64,000 nt of DNA from Psychrobacillus sp. INOP01 (GTDB lineage: Bacteria > Bacillota > Bacilli > Bacillales_A > Planococcaceae). Positions 52,409-59,965 of this stretch are shown piece by piece. The notes beneath the pieces were generated by a model. It was not told the DNA's origin, did no database searches, and saw only the letters and a list, made by a program, of their open reading frames with translations. Each line of letters opens with the position of its first letter. Position 1 is the first letter of the stretch. Where the stretch lies: positions 2,542,001 through 2,606,000 of the forward strand of contig NZ_CP073315.1 in NCBI RefSeq assembly GCF_018140925.1, read 5' to 3'. The position numbers were made by a program, and so were the translations under genes.

Positions 52409-54004
52409 ATGGATTTTAGTAATTTACATTATTACGTACCAACAAGGAAAAAAGAAAGTCCACCTGTTATGAAAAAAGATTTAGTTATATACGGAGGGAC
52501 GCCAGCGGGTATAACAGCGGCCATTCAAGCTAAAAGAATGGGACTAACAGTAGTTATTGTGGAATTCAGCAACAATATCGGTGGGATGACGGCAAGTGGA
52601 TTGGGTGCAACTGATCTTGGTGCAGAGGATGCAATCGGCGGACTCTCAAGAGAGTTTTATAGTGCAATTGCTCAGTATTACGGTAAAGATAAGCAGTGGA
52701 AGTTTGAACCAAAAGCAGCTCTTCAAGTATTCAATCAGTGGATAGCCAAGTATGAAATTCCTGTCTATTTTAGACAGCATCTAGTAGAAGTGAAGAAAAT
52801 TGATAATAAAATATCAGAAATAGTTATGGAGGATGGTTCATCCTACAGGGGCGAAATATTTCTAGACTGTACGTACGAAGGCGATTTACTGGCGCATGCA
52901 GGAGTATCTTATTTCGTAGGACGAGAATCAAATGCTATCTATAAAGAAATCTATAATGGAGTACAATTCGGTGCTCCGCATCATAAGTTTGAAAAATGGA
53001 TAGACCCGTATATCATGGAAGGTAATCCAGAATCAGGACTATTGCCAGGCATCACAGATAGCCAACAAGGTTTACTAGGCTATCAAGGACAAGGTGATCA
53101 TAGAATTCAGGCTTACAACTTTCGTGTCTGTTTAACAAATGAAGCAAATAATCGTATTCCGTTTCCTAAACCACCCGTCTATGATCCAAACCGCTATCAA
53201 TTACTTCTTCGGTATATCAAAGCAGGGGTTTGGGACGCTATGCAACTCCATACTATACTTCCGAATGGAAAGTCTGATTTGAATAATCATGGAGCATTTT
53301 CAACTGATAATATTGGAATGAATTATGATTGGCCAGAGGGTGACTACAGAAAACGAGAAAAAATATTTCAAGACCATCTGAATTACGACCTCGGAATGCT
53401 TTATTTTTTATCTAAAGACCCTGAAGTGCCGAAAGCAATAAGAGATGAAGTCTCTGAATGGGGATTGCCAAAGGATGAGTTTGAATGTACAGGACATTGG
53501 CCGCATCAGCTATATGTTCGAGAGGCAAGAAGAATGATTTCAGATTATGTTATGACAGATCATAATTGTTTAAAACAAGAAATGATAAACGATTCTATAG
53601 GCTTGGCTTCATTTCATATGGATTCCCATAATTGTCGTCGCGTAGTTATTGAAGGCAGATGTGTAAATGAAGGAGATGTACAAGTACCGATTGCACCTTA
53701 TGAAATTTCGTATCGATCCATTCGTCCAAAAGCACATGAATGTACGAATCTACTAGTACCAGTTTGTTTGTCCAGCTCACATATAGCATACGGTTCTATT
53801 CGCATGGAACCGGTATTTATGATACTAGGGCAGTCTGCAGCTATTGCCGCAGCACTTGCTATTAAGCATGAAACTTCTGTTCAAGATGTAAATTATGAAG
53901 TATTAAAACAAGAATTACTAAACCATCAGCAGGTACTCAATTGGAGTGAGGAGATGAGGGATGACCCTATCAAACGAATGGAAGAGACTTTTGGGGGTAA
54001 GTAA
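52409..54004 (+). CDS. FAD-dependent oxidoreductase (FAD_oxidored family)
   Basis: A 531-residue flavoprotein. The dinucleotide-binding motif YGGTPAGITAAIQAKRMG starts at about residue 30, followed by VVIVEFSNNIGGMTASGLGA. Later features are IFLDCTYEGDLLAHAGVSY, YNFRVCLTNEANNRIPFP, REARRMISDYVMT and the C-terminal GQSAAIAAALAI. This family is common in polysaccharide loci and is thought to oxidise sugar or alcohol groups; the length and fold match the broken copy at 45510-47074, though identity is low. It has a GGAGG site before the ATG and follows the glycosidase gene by 31 bp. Confidence 0.88.
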   Translation: MDFSNLHYYVPTRKKESPPVMKKDLVIYGGTPAGITAAIQAKRMGLTVVIVEFSNNIGGMTASGLGATDLGAEDAIGGLSREFYSAIAQYYGKDKQWKFEPKAALQVFNQWIAKYEIPVYFRQHLVEVKKIDNKISEIVMEDGSSYRGEIFLDCTYEGDLLAHAGVSYFVGRESNAIYKEIYNGVQFGAPHHKFEKWIDPYIMEGNPESGLLPGITDSQQGLLGYQGQGDHRIQAYNFRVCLTNEANNRIPFPKPPVYDPNRYQLLLRYIKAGVWDAMQLHTILPNGKSDLNNHGAFSTDNIGMNYDWPEGDYRKREKIFQDHLNYDLGMLYFLSKDPEVPKAIRDEVSEWGLPKDEFECTGHWPHQLYVREARRMISDYVMTDHNCLKQEMINDSIGLASFHMDSHNCRRVVIEGRCVNEGDVQVPIAPYEISYRSIRPKAHECTNLLVPVCLSSSHIAYGSIRMEPVFMILGQSAAIAAALAIKHETSVQDVNYEVLKQELLNHQQVLNWSEEMRDDPIKRMEETFGGK

Positions 54005-54033
54005 TTGAATACTTTATGAAAAGGAGGGCTGTT

Positions 54034-54978
54034 ATGAATCTAATACCATGGAATAGAGATCTTATCGATGAATTGGTAGCGCTTTGGAACAAGGAATTGA
54101 GCACCCATTTCCCGATGCGCAAGGAGCTATTTGTTCAAAATAGCTTTGAGGATGTTAACGTATTAGAGAAAGGATCTTTTATAGCTGTTGACGATAATAG
54201 CAAAGTAATAGGATTTGTAGTATCTAAAAAATGGCAAGAAAAAAAGAAGGTTGAAATGGATTCGAAAAGAGGGTGGATTCAAGTTCTCTTAGTAGACAGT
54301 GCTTATCGAGGAAAAGGTATAGGAACCTTGTTATTGGAACAGGCGGAGACTGCTTTAAAAGAAAGTGGAGCGGAAGTAATACAACTTGCTGGAGACCCTT
54401 TCCACTATTTTCCTGGAGTTCCTGAGGTTTATCCCGATGTACAAAAATGGGTTGAGAAATTTGGATATTACAAAAAGCTAGATGCATTTGATTTGATTAA
54501 TCATCTGGTAAAAAAATATCCATTCCCAAATGAAAGCTCGGCATCCTTTTCTGTACTGCAAATAGAGGAAAAGGAAGAGTTTTTATCTTTTTTAACTAGA
54601 TGCTTTCCCGGTAGATGGGAGTATGAGGCAATCAAATACTTTGAAATGGGTGGCGTAGGTAGAGAGTTTGTTGTAGCAAAAAAGAATGGGAGCATTATTG
54701 GCTTTTGTAGGATGAATGACCCGTTATCTCCATTCATTGCACAAAATGTGTATTGGAGTCCTCTATTTGAACAAAGGGTTGGTGGAATTGGACCATTAGG
54801 TATTGATTCAAATGAGCGAAAGCAAGGGTTCGGACTTGAAGTTGTGGAGGCTGCCGTGGCTTATTTGCAGGAAAGAGAAATAGAAACTATCATTATTGAC
54901 TGGACTAATCTGATGGAATTTTATAGAAAACTAGATTTTGTACCATGGAAAAAGTATGGAATTTATCTAAAAGACTAA
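54034..54978 (+). CDS. GNAT acetyltransferase, two-domain
   Basis: A 314-residue protein with two GNAT folds. The first (about 5-145) has the acetyl-CoA loop VDSAYRGKGIGTLLLEQAET (Q/R-x-x-G-x-G/A motif) and the second (about 170-314) has GIDSNERKQGFGLEVVEAAV. The start is the ATG at 54034, 6 bp after AAGGAGG, rather than the ATG at 54016 that lies before this site. Last gene of the operon. In a sugar locus it may acetylate an amino sugar or detoxify a product; no substrate can be read. A strong bidirectional terminator follows 130 bp later. Confidence 0.86.
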   Translation: MNLIPWNRDLIDELVALWNKELSTHFPMRKELFVQNSFEDVNVLEKGSFIAVDDNSKVIGFVVSKKWQEKKKVEMDSKRGWIQVLLVDSAYRGKGIGTLLLEQAETALKESGAEVIQLAGDPFHYFPGVPEVYPDVQKWVEKFGYYKKLDAFDLINHLVKKYPFPNESSASFSVLQIEEKEEFLSFLTRCFPGRWEYEAIKYFEMGGVGREFVVAKKNGSIIGFCRMNDPLSPFIAQNVYWSPLFEQRVGGIGPLGIDSNERKQGFGLEVVEAAVAYLQEREIETIIIDWTNLMEFYRKLDFVPWKKYGIYLKD

Positions 54979-55104
54979 GAGTAATACTTGGAAAATGCTG
55001 AGGTTGACGTGGGTATTGTCAAAGTATCAGTTATTACTTTCTCTAAAGTAAATAAGAAAAGTATGTCACACCTATAATTACCTGCGAAAAATGCTGAAGA
55101 TTAT

Positions 55105-55153
55105 AGTAAGATAAAACCCCAGAATCATAGAGATTCTGGGGTTTTATCTTACT
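55105..55153. terminator. strong bidirectional terminator
   Basis: A perfect 22-bp inverted repeat (55105-55126 with 55132-55153) around a 5-nt loop, with A/T runs within both arms. It lies between the convergent GNAT and M20 genes. Confidence 0.9.
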
Positions 55154-55157
55154 ATTG

Positions 55158-56327
55158 CTATTTTACTTGATAATTAATCGCTGCCATTCCCAACGTTTTC
55201 GCAGCTATTAACATTGCTCGTTCATCGAAATCGAACATTGGGCTATGGTGAGGGAATACATCCCCTTCAGGCATAGCGCCGGTAAAGAAAAATGTACCGG
55301 GGATTTCTTCTAAATAATAGCCAAAATCCTCTCCAATCATCAATAATTCAGATTGATTCACTTCTTTAACTCCTGGAATAGTCCTAGCAATGTCTGCTAT
55401 ATACTCTGTTTCCACTATGTGATTAATTACTGGAGGATAGCCTCTTTCATATAGGAAAGAATAAGAACAATCCGCTGTATAGCATGTTCCTTCTATCACA
55501 CGTTTTAATTCATTTTCCATTAAATCTCTAACATCTGGTTTAAATGTGCGGACGGTACCGGTCATTTTCACAGTGTCCGCAATAATATTAAATGCGTTGT
55601 CTGCTACGAAAGAACCCACAGAAAGTACTGCAGATTCAGTCGGGTTCACACGTCTTGCTACTAGTTGCTGCAAGTTTACAACTAATTGAGAGGCTACTAC
55701 GATTGAATCCTTTGTGTCATGCGGATTCGCCCCGTGTCCACCTTTACCCTGGACAGTGATAGAAAAACGATCTGCTGCCGCCATAATGGGACCACTTTTA
55801 TATTCAATAGTACCTAGAGGAGTTTGAGACCATAAATGTGTACCGAAAATTACATCAACTCCATCTAAACAACCAGCCTCAATCATTGGTTTAGCACCAC
55901 CTGGAGCATATTCTTCTGCATGCTGATGGATAAATACATATTCACCTGCCAATTGGTCTTTAAATTCATTTATCGTACGAGCGAGTATGAGTAGTGAGGC
56001 AGTGTGCCCATCGTGACCGCATGCATGCATAACACCTGGAACAGTAGATTTATATGGAACATTTTTTTCATCTTGGATTGGGAGAGCATCAAAGTCAGCT
56101 CTTAAAGCAACGGTTTTACCTGGAAAAGTGCCTTTTACTCTAGCAACTACTCCATTGCCACCTACATTTGCTTGGAAAGGTATTTCCAAATCTGTATAGA
56201 ATCTTTGTATATATTTTGCAGTTTCAGTTTCTTGAAATGATACTTCCGGATGCATATGTAAATACCGTCGAATACTGACCATTTCATCGTATGATGCCTC
56301 AAGCTGCTTTATAATATCCATACTCAT
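55158..56327 (-). CDS. M20-family amidohydrolase (N-acyl-amino-acid or hippurate type)
   Basis: A 389-residue metallohydrolase of the M20D subfamily. Metal ligands and catalytic residues: RRYLHMHPEVSFQE at about 20-33, the HACGHDGHTA motif near 102, FIHQHAEEYAPGG (Glu pair) near 135, and the dimerisation lid KGGHGANPHDT near 200. The C-terminal part ends with the ligand His in FPHHSPMFDFDE. It removes an acyl group from an amino acid or related amide in the cytosol. The start ATG has AAAGGAG 7 bp upstream. A sigA promoter with extended -10 is at 56368-56376. A terminator lies right after its stop. Confidence 0.92.
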   Translation of the reverse strand: MSMDIIKQLEASYDEMVSIRRYLHMHPEVSFQETETAKYIQRFYTDLEIPFQANVGGNGVVARVKGTFPGKTVALRADFDALPIQDEKNVPYKSTVPGVMHACGHDGHTASLLILARTINEFKDQLAGEYVFIHQHAEEYAPGGAKPMIEAGCLDGVDVIFGTHLWSQTPLGTIEYKSGPIMAAADRFSITVQGKGGHGANPHDTKDSIVVASQLVVNLQQLVARRVNPTESAVLSVGSFVADNAFNIIADTVKMTGTVRTFKPDVRDLMENELKRVIEGTCYTADCSYSFLYERGYPPVINHIVETEYIADIARTIPGVKEVNQSELLMIGEDFGYYLEEIPGTFFFTGAMPEGDVFPHHSPMFDFDERAMLIAAKTLGMAAINYQVK

Positions 56328-56367
56328 TTTGATAATCTCCTTTTATTTTATATTTTGAATTAACTAA

Positions 56368-56376
56368 ATTATATCA
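56368..56376 (-). promoter_or_regulatory. extended -10 promoter of the M20 gene
   Basis: On the minus strand TGATATAAT, an extended -10 element, 40 bp before the ATG. A -35 hexamer is not clear. Confidence 0.5.
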
Positions 56377-56381
56377 AAGAT

Positions 56382-56412
56382 TGAATTCATTTTTTTGAAC
56401 TTACGCATATTT
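56382..56412 (+). promoter_or_regulatory. candidate sigG promoter of the YhcN-like gene
   Basis: TGAATT, an 18-bp spacer and CATATTT, close to the sigG consensus TGAATA-N17-18-CATACTA. The start codon follows 54 bp later. B. subtilis yhcN is a forespore (sigG) gene, which fits. Confidence 0.5.
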
Positions 56413-56466
56413 CACTTTAAATAGACCAAGATAACTGTATAGCAAATCATAAGGAGGAAAAATAAA

Positions 56467-57009
56467 GTGAATAAACTACTTAAATTAGTATTTATGATGC
56501 TTCTCATCGGCTTATTGACCGCTTGCGGAACGAATAATAATGACGATAAGGCAACAGAGACCGACACTGATAAAGCAACAGAAAACACGGATACGGTAGA
56601 TGAAGGCATGAATGGAAATGATGACGTTACAAATGATGGAACAACAGGTAATGGAGTAGCAAACGATACAGAAGGAAAAGAAGTAGAGCTAGCGGATGAG
56701 GTAGCAGATAAAATTACAGAGTTAGAAGAAGTAGAATCAGCAAGTGTGCTAGTTACGGACAATAATGCATATGTGGCGGTAGAGCTTAAAGAAGGTTCAG
56801 AAGAGACGGATGAATTAAAAACTAAAATTTCAGATGCAGCAAAAGCTGAAAATGCGGACTTTAATAATGTGTATGTATCCGCAAACCCCGATTTTACCAA
56901 GCAGTTTAAAGATTACGGTGACAGAATTCGAGCTGATGAGCCAGTTGAAGGATTCTTCGATGAATTTACAGATACAGTAGAAAGAGTATTTCCAGACCAA
57001 GCTAAATGA
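56467..57009 (+). CDS. yhcN: YhcN/YlaJ-family sporulation lipoprotein
   Basis: A 180-residue lipoprotein. A lipoprotein signal with lipobox LLTAC puts the mature Cys near residue 20. An Asp/Thr/Asn-rich linker (about 22-75, low complexity) follows, then the YhcN/YlaJ domain: DEVADKITELEEVESASVLV, TDNNAYVAVELKEG, KISDAAKAENADFNNVYVSA, NPDFTKQFKDYGDRI. Members are in the spore inner membrane or forespore of Bacillus. Start is GTG at 56467, with AAGGAGG 9 bp upstream. Transcribed from a sigG-like promoter and ended by a clear terminator. Confidence 0.9.
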   Translation: MNKLLKLVFMMLLIGLLTACGTNNNDDKATETDTDKATENTDTVDEGMNGNDDVTNDGTTGNGVANDTEGKEVELADEVADKITELEEVESASVLVTDNNAYVAVELKEGSEETDELKTKISDAAKAENADFNNVYVSANPDFTKQFKDYGDRIRADEPVEGFFDEFTDTVERVFPDQAK

Positions 57010-57017
57010 TTATAATG

Positions 57018-57050
57018 AAGAAACCGATTCCCAGAAGGAATCGGTTTCTT
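57018..57050 (+). terminator. terminator of the YhcN-like gene
   Basis: A 14-bp stem (AAGAAACCGATTCC with its complement) around a 5-nt loop, ending in T residues. Confidence 0.9.
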
Positions 57051-57305
57051 TACGCATTAGATAATTATAAAATCAGCAGCATGTGGATAACTTTCTACAA
57101 GTGATTTTCGGTCCATACTCTGCGTCGGCACGATGCGGTTCATGTCTGCTTTACTATCGCATGATGCGCATTTTACATACCTGGCCAATCAACTTTTGAC
57201 TGTCGGGCCAGACATAGGCGCGTATGCTTTTGTTCAAAGATAAGAAGGTATATAAAAATATCCCGTGAACACTGGGTTCATGGTACTTTAAAGAATGGAT
57301 ACTAC

Positions 57306-57420
57306 TCCTGATTTCCGTTTCAGGTGACGCGTTCCGAAGGGTGAGCGATGAGCCATCACCGCCGCTCACGCGTTCGTTGTGATGTCTCATCTGTCTCACT
57401 CATCCTGCTGGAGTCGCCAC
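57306..57420 (-). repeat. dispersed structured repeat, copy 1
   Basis: On the minus strand it opens GGCGACTCCAGCAGGATGAG, holds a hairpin-forming part (GTGAGC with GCTCAC, inner GATG/CATC), and ends GGAACGCGTCACCTGAAACG followed by GAAATCAGGAG. This resembles a noncoding repeat known to me from many Bacillaceae and Planococcaceae genomes that reads GGCGACTCC-TG-GGGA at one end and GCGTCC-CTG-AGCGGAAATCA at the other. Confidence 0.55.
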
Positions 57421-57537
57421 CTTCTACTACAATCAATTAAATGAATAGTACTCAACAAGAAGATTGAGCACAGCCTATCGCTAAGACGATTGGATTATTC
57501 TAAATTAATGTGGGACTATACCGACCTGTAATTTGTT

Positions 57538-57706
57538 GCCATCTGTGGGAATAGCGTGAGCTGAAGGCCCCACAGTAACGTTTTCAAAGAGCAAAAGCTA
57601 AGAGCGCCACATCGTGTGGCAACGTCTTTGTGACCAACATCTTGTTGGCCAGAGGAGACTGAAGCCATGCTAAGCGAAAAGTGTCCGCTGTAGCGGAAAT
57701 CAACGG
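57538..57706 (+). repeat. dispersed structured repeat, copy 2
   Basis: Opposite in direction to copy 1. It contains CTGTGGGAATAGCGTGAGCT with the closing CCCCACAG (a 7-bp stem), then CCACATCGTGTGG and CCAACATCTTGTTGG hairpins, GAGACTGAAGCCATGC, and ends AAGTGTCCGCTGTAGCGG followed by AAATCAACGG. The 3' end shares GYGTC-CTG-A-CGGAAATCA with copy 1. Confidence 0.6.
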
Positions 57707-57773
57707 TCTTTCTAAGGTGACTCTTCTTACCGGGCATCTTTTTGCACAGTTTTTCTTACGGAATTATAATAAA

Positions 57774-59297
57774 TTACTTCAATCCAATGTTTGCTTTCAC
57801 ATCGACTTCCGCATATTTTCGTTGGTCTGCACGAGCTCCGAGCAGTGTCCCGATCCATCCACCTAAAAACCCGAGTGGAACTGAGACTAGAGCAGGGTTA
57901 GTAAGTGGGAAGAGAGCTTCCCCGGTAAAGGCCATTGAGCCGTCAGCAGCCCAAAGATTAGGACTTAGGGCAACGAGCACAAGTGCAGTAACAAGACCAG
58001 TGATGATAGCAGACAAGGCACCAGTTGTATTAAAGTTTTTCCAGTAAATCGTGTAAATAATTACTGGAAGGTTTGCGCTTGCTGCGATACAAAATGCAAG
58101 GGAAACTAAGAAGGCCACGTTCATTGTTTGTGCACCCAGTGCTAACAAAATGGAGAAAACAGACACTCCAACAGAAGCAAGACGAGCAGCGTTCATTTGT
58201 TGCTTTTCTGTTGCTTTCCCTTTTTTGATAATTTGTCCATATAAGTCATGTGCAAAAGCGGATGCCCCTGATAAAACAAGACCTGCTACAACTGCCAAGA
58301 TTGTAGCGAATGCAACTGCTGAGACAAATGACATTAGAATGTCGCCACCTAAAGCCTGTGCTAGTAATGGAGCCGCCATATTTCCTGCAGGATTAGCAGC
58401 AATAATAGCGTCAGAACCTACAAATGCAGCAGCACCAAATCCTAAGAAAATAGTTAATACATAGAAAATACCTACAATCCAAGTAGCATAAACAACTGAG
58501 CTACGAGCAGTTTTTGCATCCTTAACAGTAAAGAAACGCATTAATATATGTGGTAAACCAGCAGTTCCAAGTACTAAAGCGATCATCATAGACACCGTAT
58601 CTAACCCATTTGTATATTTCACACCAGGATGTAAGTATGCTTCACCATTAGCGGTTACTGATTTCATTTCTGTAAACATTCCTAGAATATTAAAATTGAA
58701 TTTGTACAATACTAAGATCGAAATAAGTACGGTCCCGATCATCAATAAAGCAGCCTTTATAATTTGAACCCAGCTAGTGGCAGCCATTCCACCCCATAGT
58801 ACATATATAGTCATCATAACACCCACTAGAAGTACCGCGATCCAGTAATCGATTCCTAATAATAATTGAATAAGTGCGCCTGCACCTACAAGCTGTGCAA
58901 TCATATAAAATAAAACAATTGTTAATGTACTAATAGCGGCAGCTGCACGAATTTTCTTTTGATCAAATCGGGCAGTAATCATATCAGCGAGGGTATATTT
59001 TCCAAGATTTCGTAGTGGTTCAGCTACAATATATAATACAACCAAATAAGCTACTAGATAACCAATACTGTAAAAGAAACCATCAAAACCAAAAAGTGCG
59101 ATTGCTCCTGCAATACCTAAGAAAGAAGCTGCAGATAAGTAATCTCCTGCAATCGCTATCCCATTTTGCCAACCAGTCAATCCTCCACCTGCTGTATAAA
59201 ACTCACTCGCTGAGTTTGTTCTTTTGGAGGCAATATATGTAACGAATAGAGTCAACGCCACTATCCCTACGAAAAACGCTAAACCGATTGCATTCAT
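57774..59297 (-). CDS. cation/acetate symporter family protein (SSS family, ActP/YwcA type)
   Basis: A 507-residue member of the sodium:solute symporter family with about 13 membrane helices. Marks of the ActP/MctC acetate and pyruvate group are FYTAGGGLTGWQNGIAIAGD, LSAASFLGIAGAIALFGFDG, WGGMAATSWVQIIKAALLMI and TAGLPHILMRFFTVKDAKTA. Its ATG overlaps the end of the DUF485 gene by 4 bp, the usual YwcB-YwcA pair. It probably takes up acetate, pyruvate or another short monocarboxylate. No clear terminator was found after it; the noncoding repeat region begins there. Confidence 0.92.
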   Translation of the reverse strand: MNAIGLAFFVGIVALTLFVTYIASKRTNSASEFYTAGGGLTGWQNGIAIAGDYLSAASFLGIAGAIALFGFDGFFYSIGYLVAYLVVLYIVAEPLRNLGKYTLADMITARFDQKKIRAAAAISTLTIVLFYMIAQLVGAGALIQLLLGIDYWIAVLLVGVMMTIYVLWGGMAATSWVQIIKAALLMIGTVLISILVLYKFNFNILGMFTEMKSVTANGEAYLHPGVKYTNGLDTVSMMIALVLGTAGLPHILMRFFTVKDAKTARSSVVYATWIVGIFYVLTIFLGFGAAAFVGSDAIIAANPAGNMAAPLLAQALGGDILMSFVSAVAFATILAVVAGLVLSGASAFAHDLYGQIIKKGKATEKQQMNAARLASVGVSVFSILLALGAQTMNVAFLVSLAFCIAASANLPVIIYTIYWKNFNTTGALSAIITGLVTALVLVALSPNLWAADGSMAFTGEALFPLTNPALVSVPLGFLGGWIGTLLGARADQRKYAEVDVKANIGLK

Positions 59298-59704
59298 TTA
59301 TAATCACCAGCCTTTTCTTTTTCAAAAATCTTCTCAGCTTCTTTATCAAAATCATTAGCTCTACGTACATAAATCATGCATAATACCCAGGTCATCACAA
59401 AAAGTGCAAGGGCATAAACCCAAACCCAGGCGATATCTCCAAAAGCATTATTATTTAAAATAGTCGAATAGGAAGTCAAAATAGGAAGCAAAATATAACT
59501 CAGTAAGAAAAATATTGTGATAGGTAAAATAAATTTGTTCTTTTTCCTTTTTAATGCTTTAAATTCTGCACTTTCTGCTATTGCAGTAAAGTTTGTGACA
59601 CCAACAGTTGGAGAGGAATTGAGATTAGAACTTTTTGCCGAATATTGTTTCTTTTTTTCTAGGGAACTTGCGGTTTTAATTGAGCTTTCGATATTATTAG
59701 CCAT
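59294..59704 (-). CDS. DUF485 membrane protein, partner of the symporter (YwcB type)
   Basis: A 136-residue protein with two membrane helices (about 73-95 and 103-125) and the DUF485 pattern: FKALKRKKNKFILPITIFFL, ILLPILTSYST, GDIAWVWVYALALFVMTWVL. The usual length is about 100; here a Ser/Lys-rich N-terminal tail of 40 or more residues precedes the domain. DUF485 proteins are encoded just before ActP-type symporters and are thought to help them. AGGAGG lies 6 bp before the ATG. Confidence 0.88.
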   Translation of the reverse strand: MANNIESSIKTASSLEKKKQYSAKSSNLNSSPTVGVTNFTAIAESAEFKALKRKKNKFILPITIFFLLSYILLPILTSYSTILNNNAFGDIAWVWVYALALFVMTWVLCMIYVRRANDFDKEAEKIFEKEKAGDYK

Positions 59705-59858
59705 TCACGTTCCTCCTAAAATATATTCAGTATTTAGAATTTTCAGCCAAAAACTGTAATTCTATCATAATCAACATTAAAAGAGATGACAATAAAAATT
59801 CACAGAAAATACATAAATATACCTAAATAAATACTTGAAATGATCTTTAAGTAGCGCT

Positions 59859-59867
59859 TGTTATAAT
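59859..59867 (+). promoter_or_regulatory. extended -10 promoter of the helicase gene
   Basis: TGTTATAAT, an extended -10 element, without a good -35 (nearest TTGAAA is 21 bp upstream). It lies 98 bp before the ATG at 59966. Confidence 0.5.
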
Positions 59868-59965
59868 TTACATAAGATAGGTTCTGCAATTTTGTAGTTA
59901 AAAATGATAACATAGATAAGTTGAACAAAACGTGTAAATACTTAGATTAAAAAGGAGGTTTGTTC

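Larger units (their letters stand above)
57051..57773. other. noncoding region of about 720 bp, richer in GC than its surroundings
   Basis: No gene could be supported here. Most of it consists of two inverted copies of a structured repeat (57306-57420 and 57538-57706) plus short hairpins. The symporter gene ends just beyond it. Confidence 0.6.
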
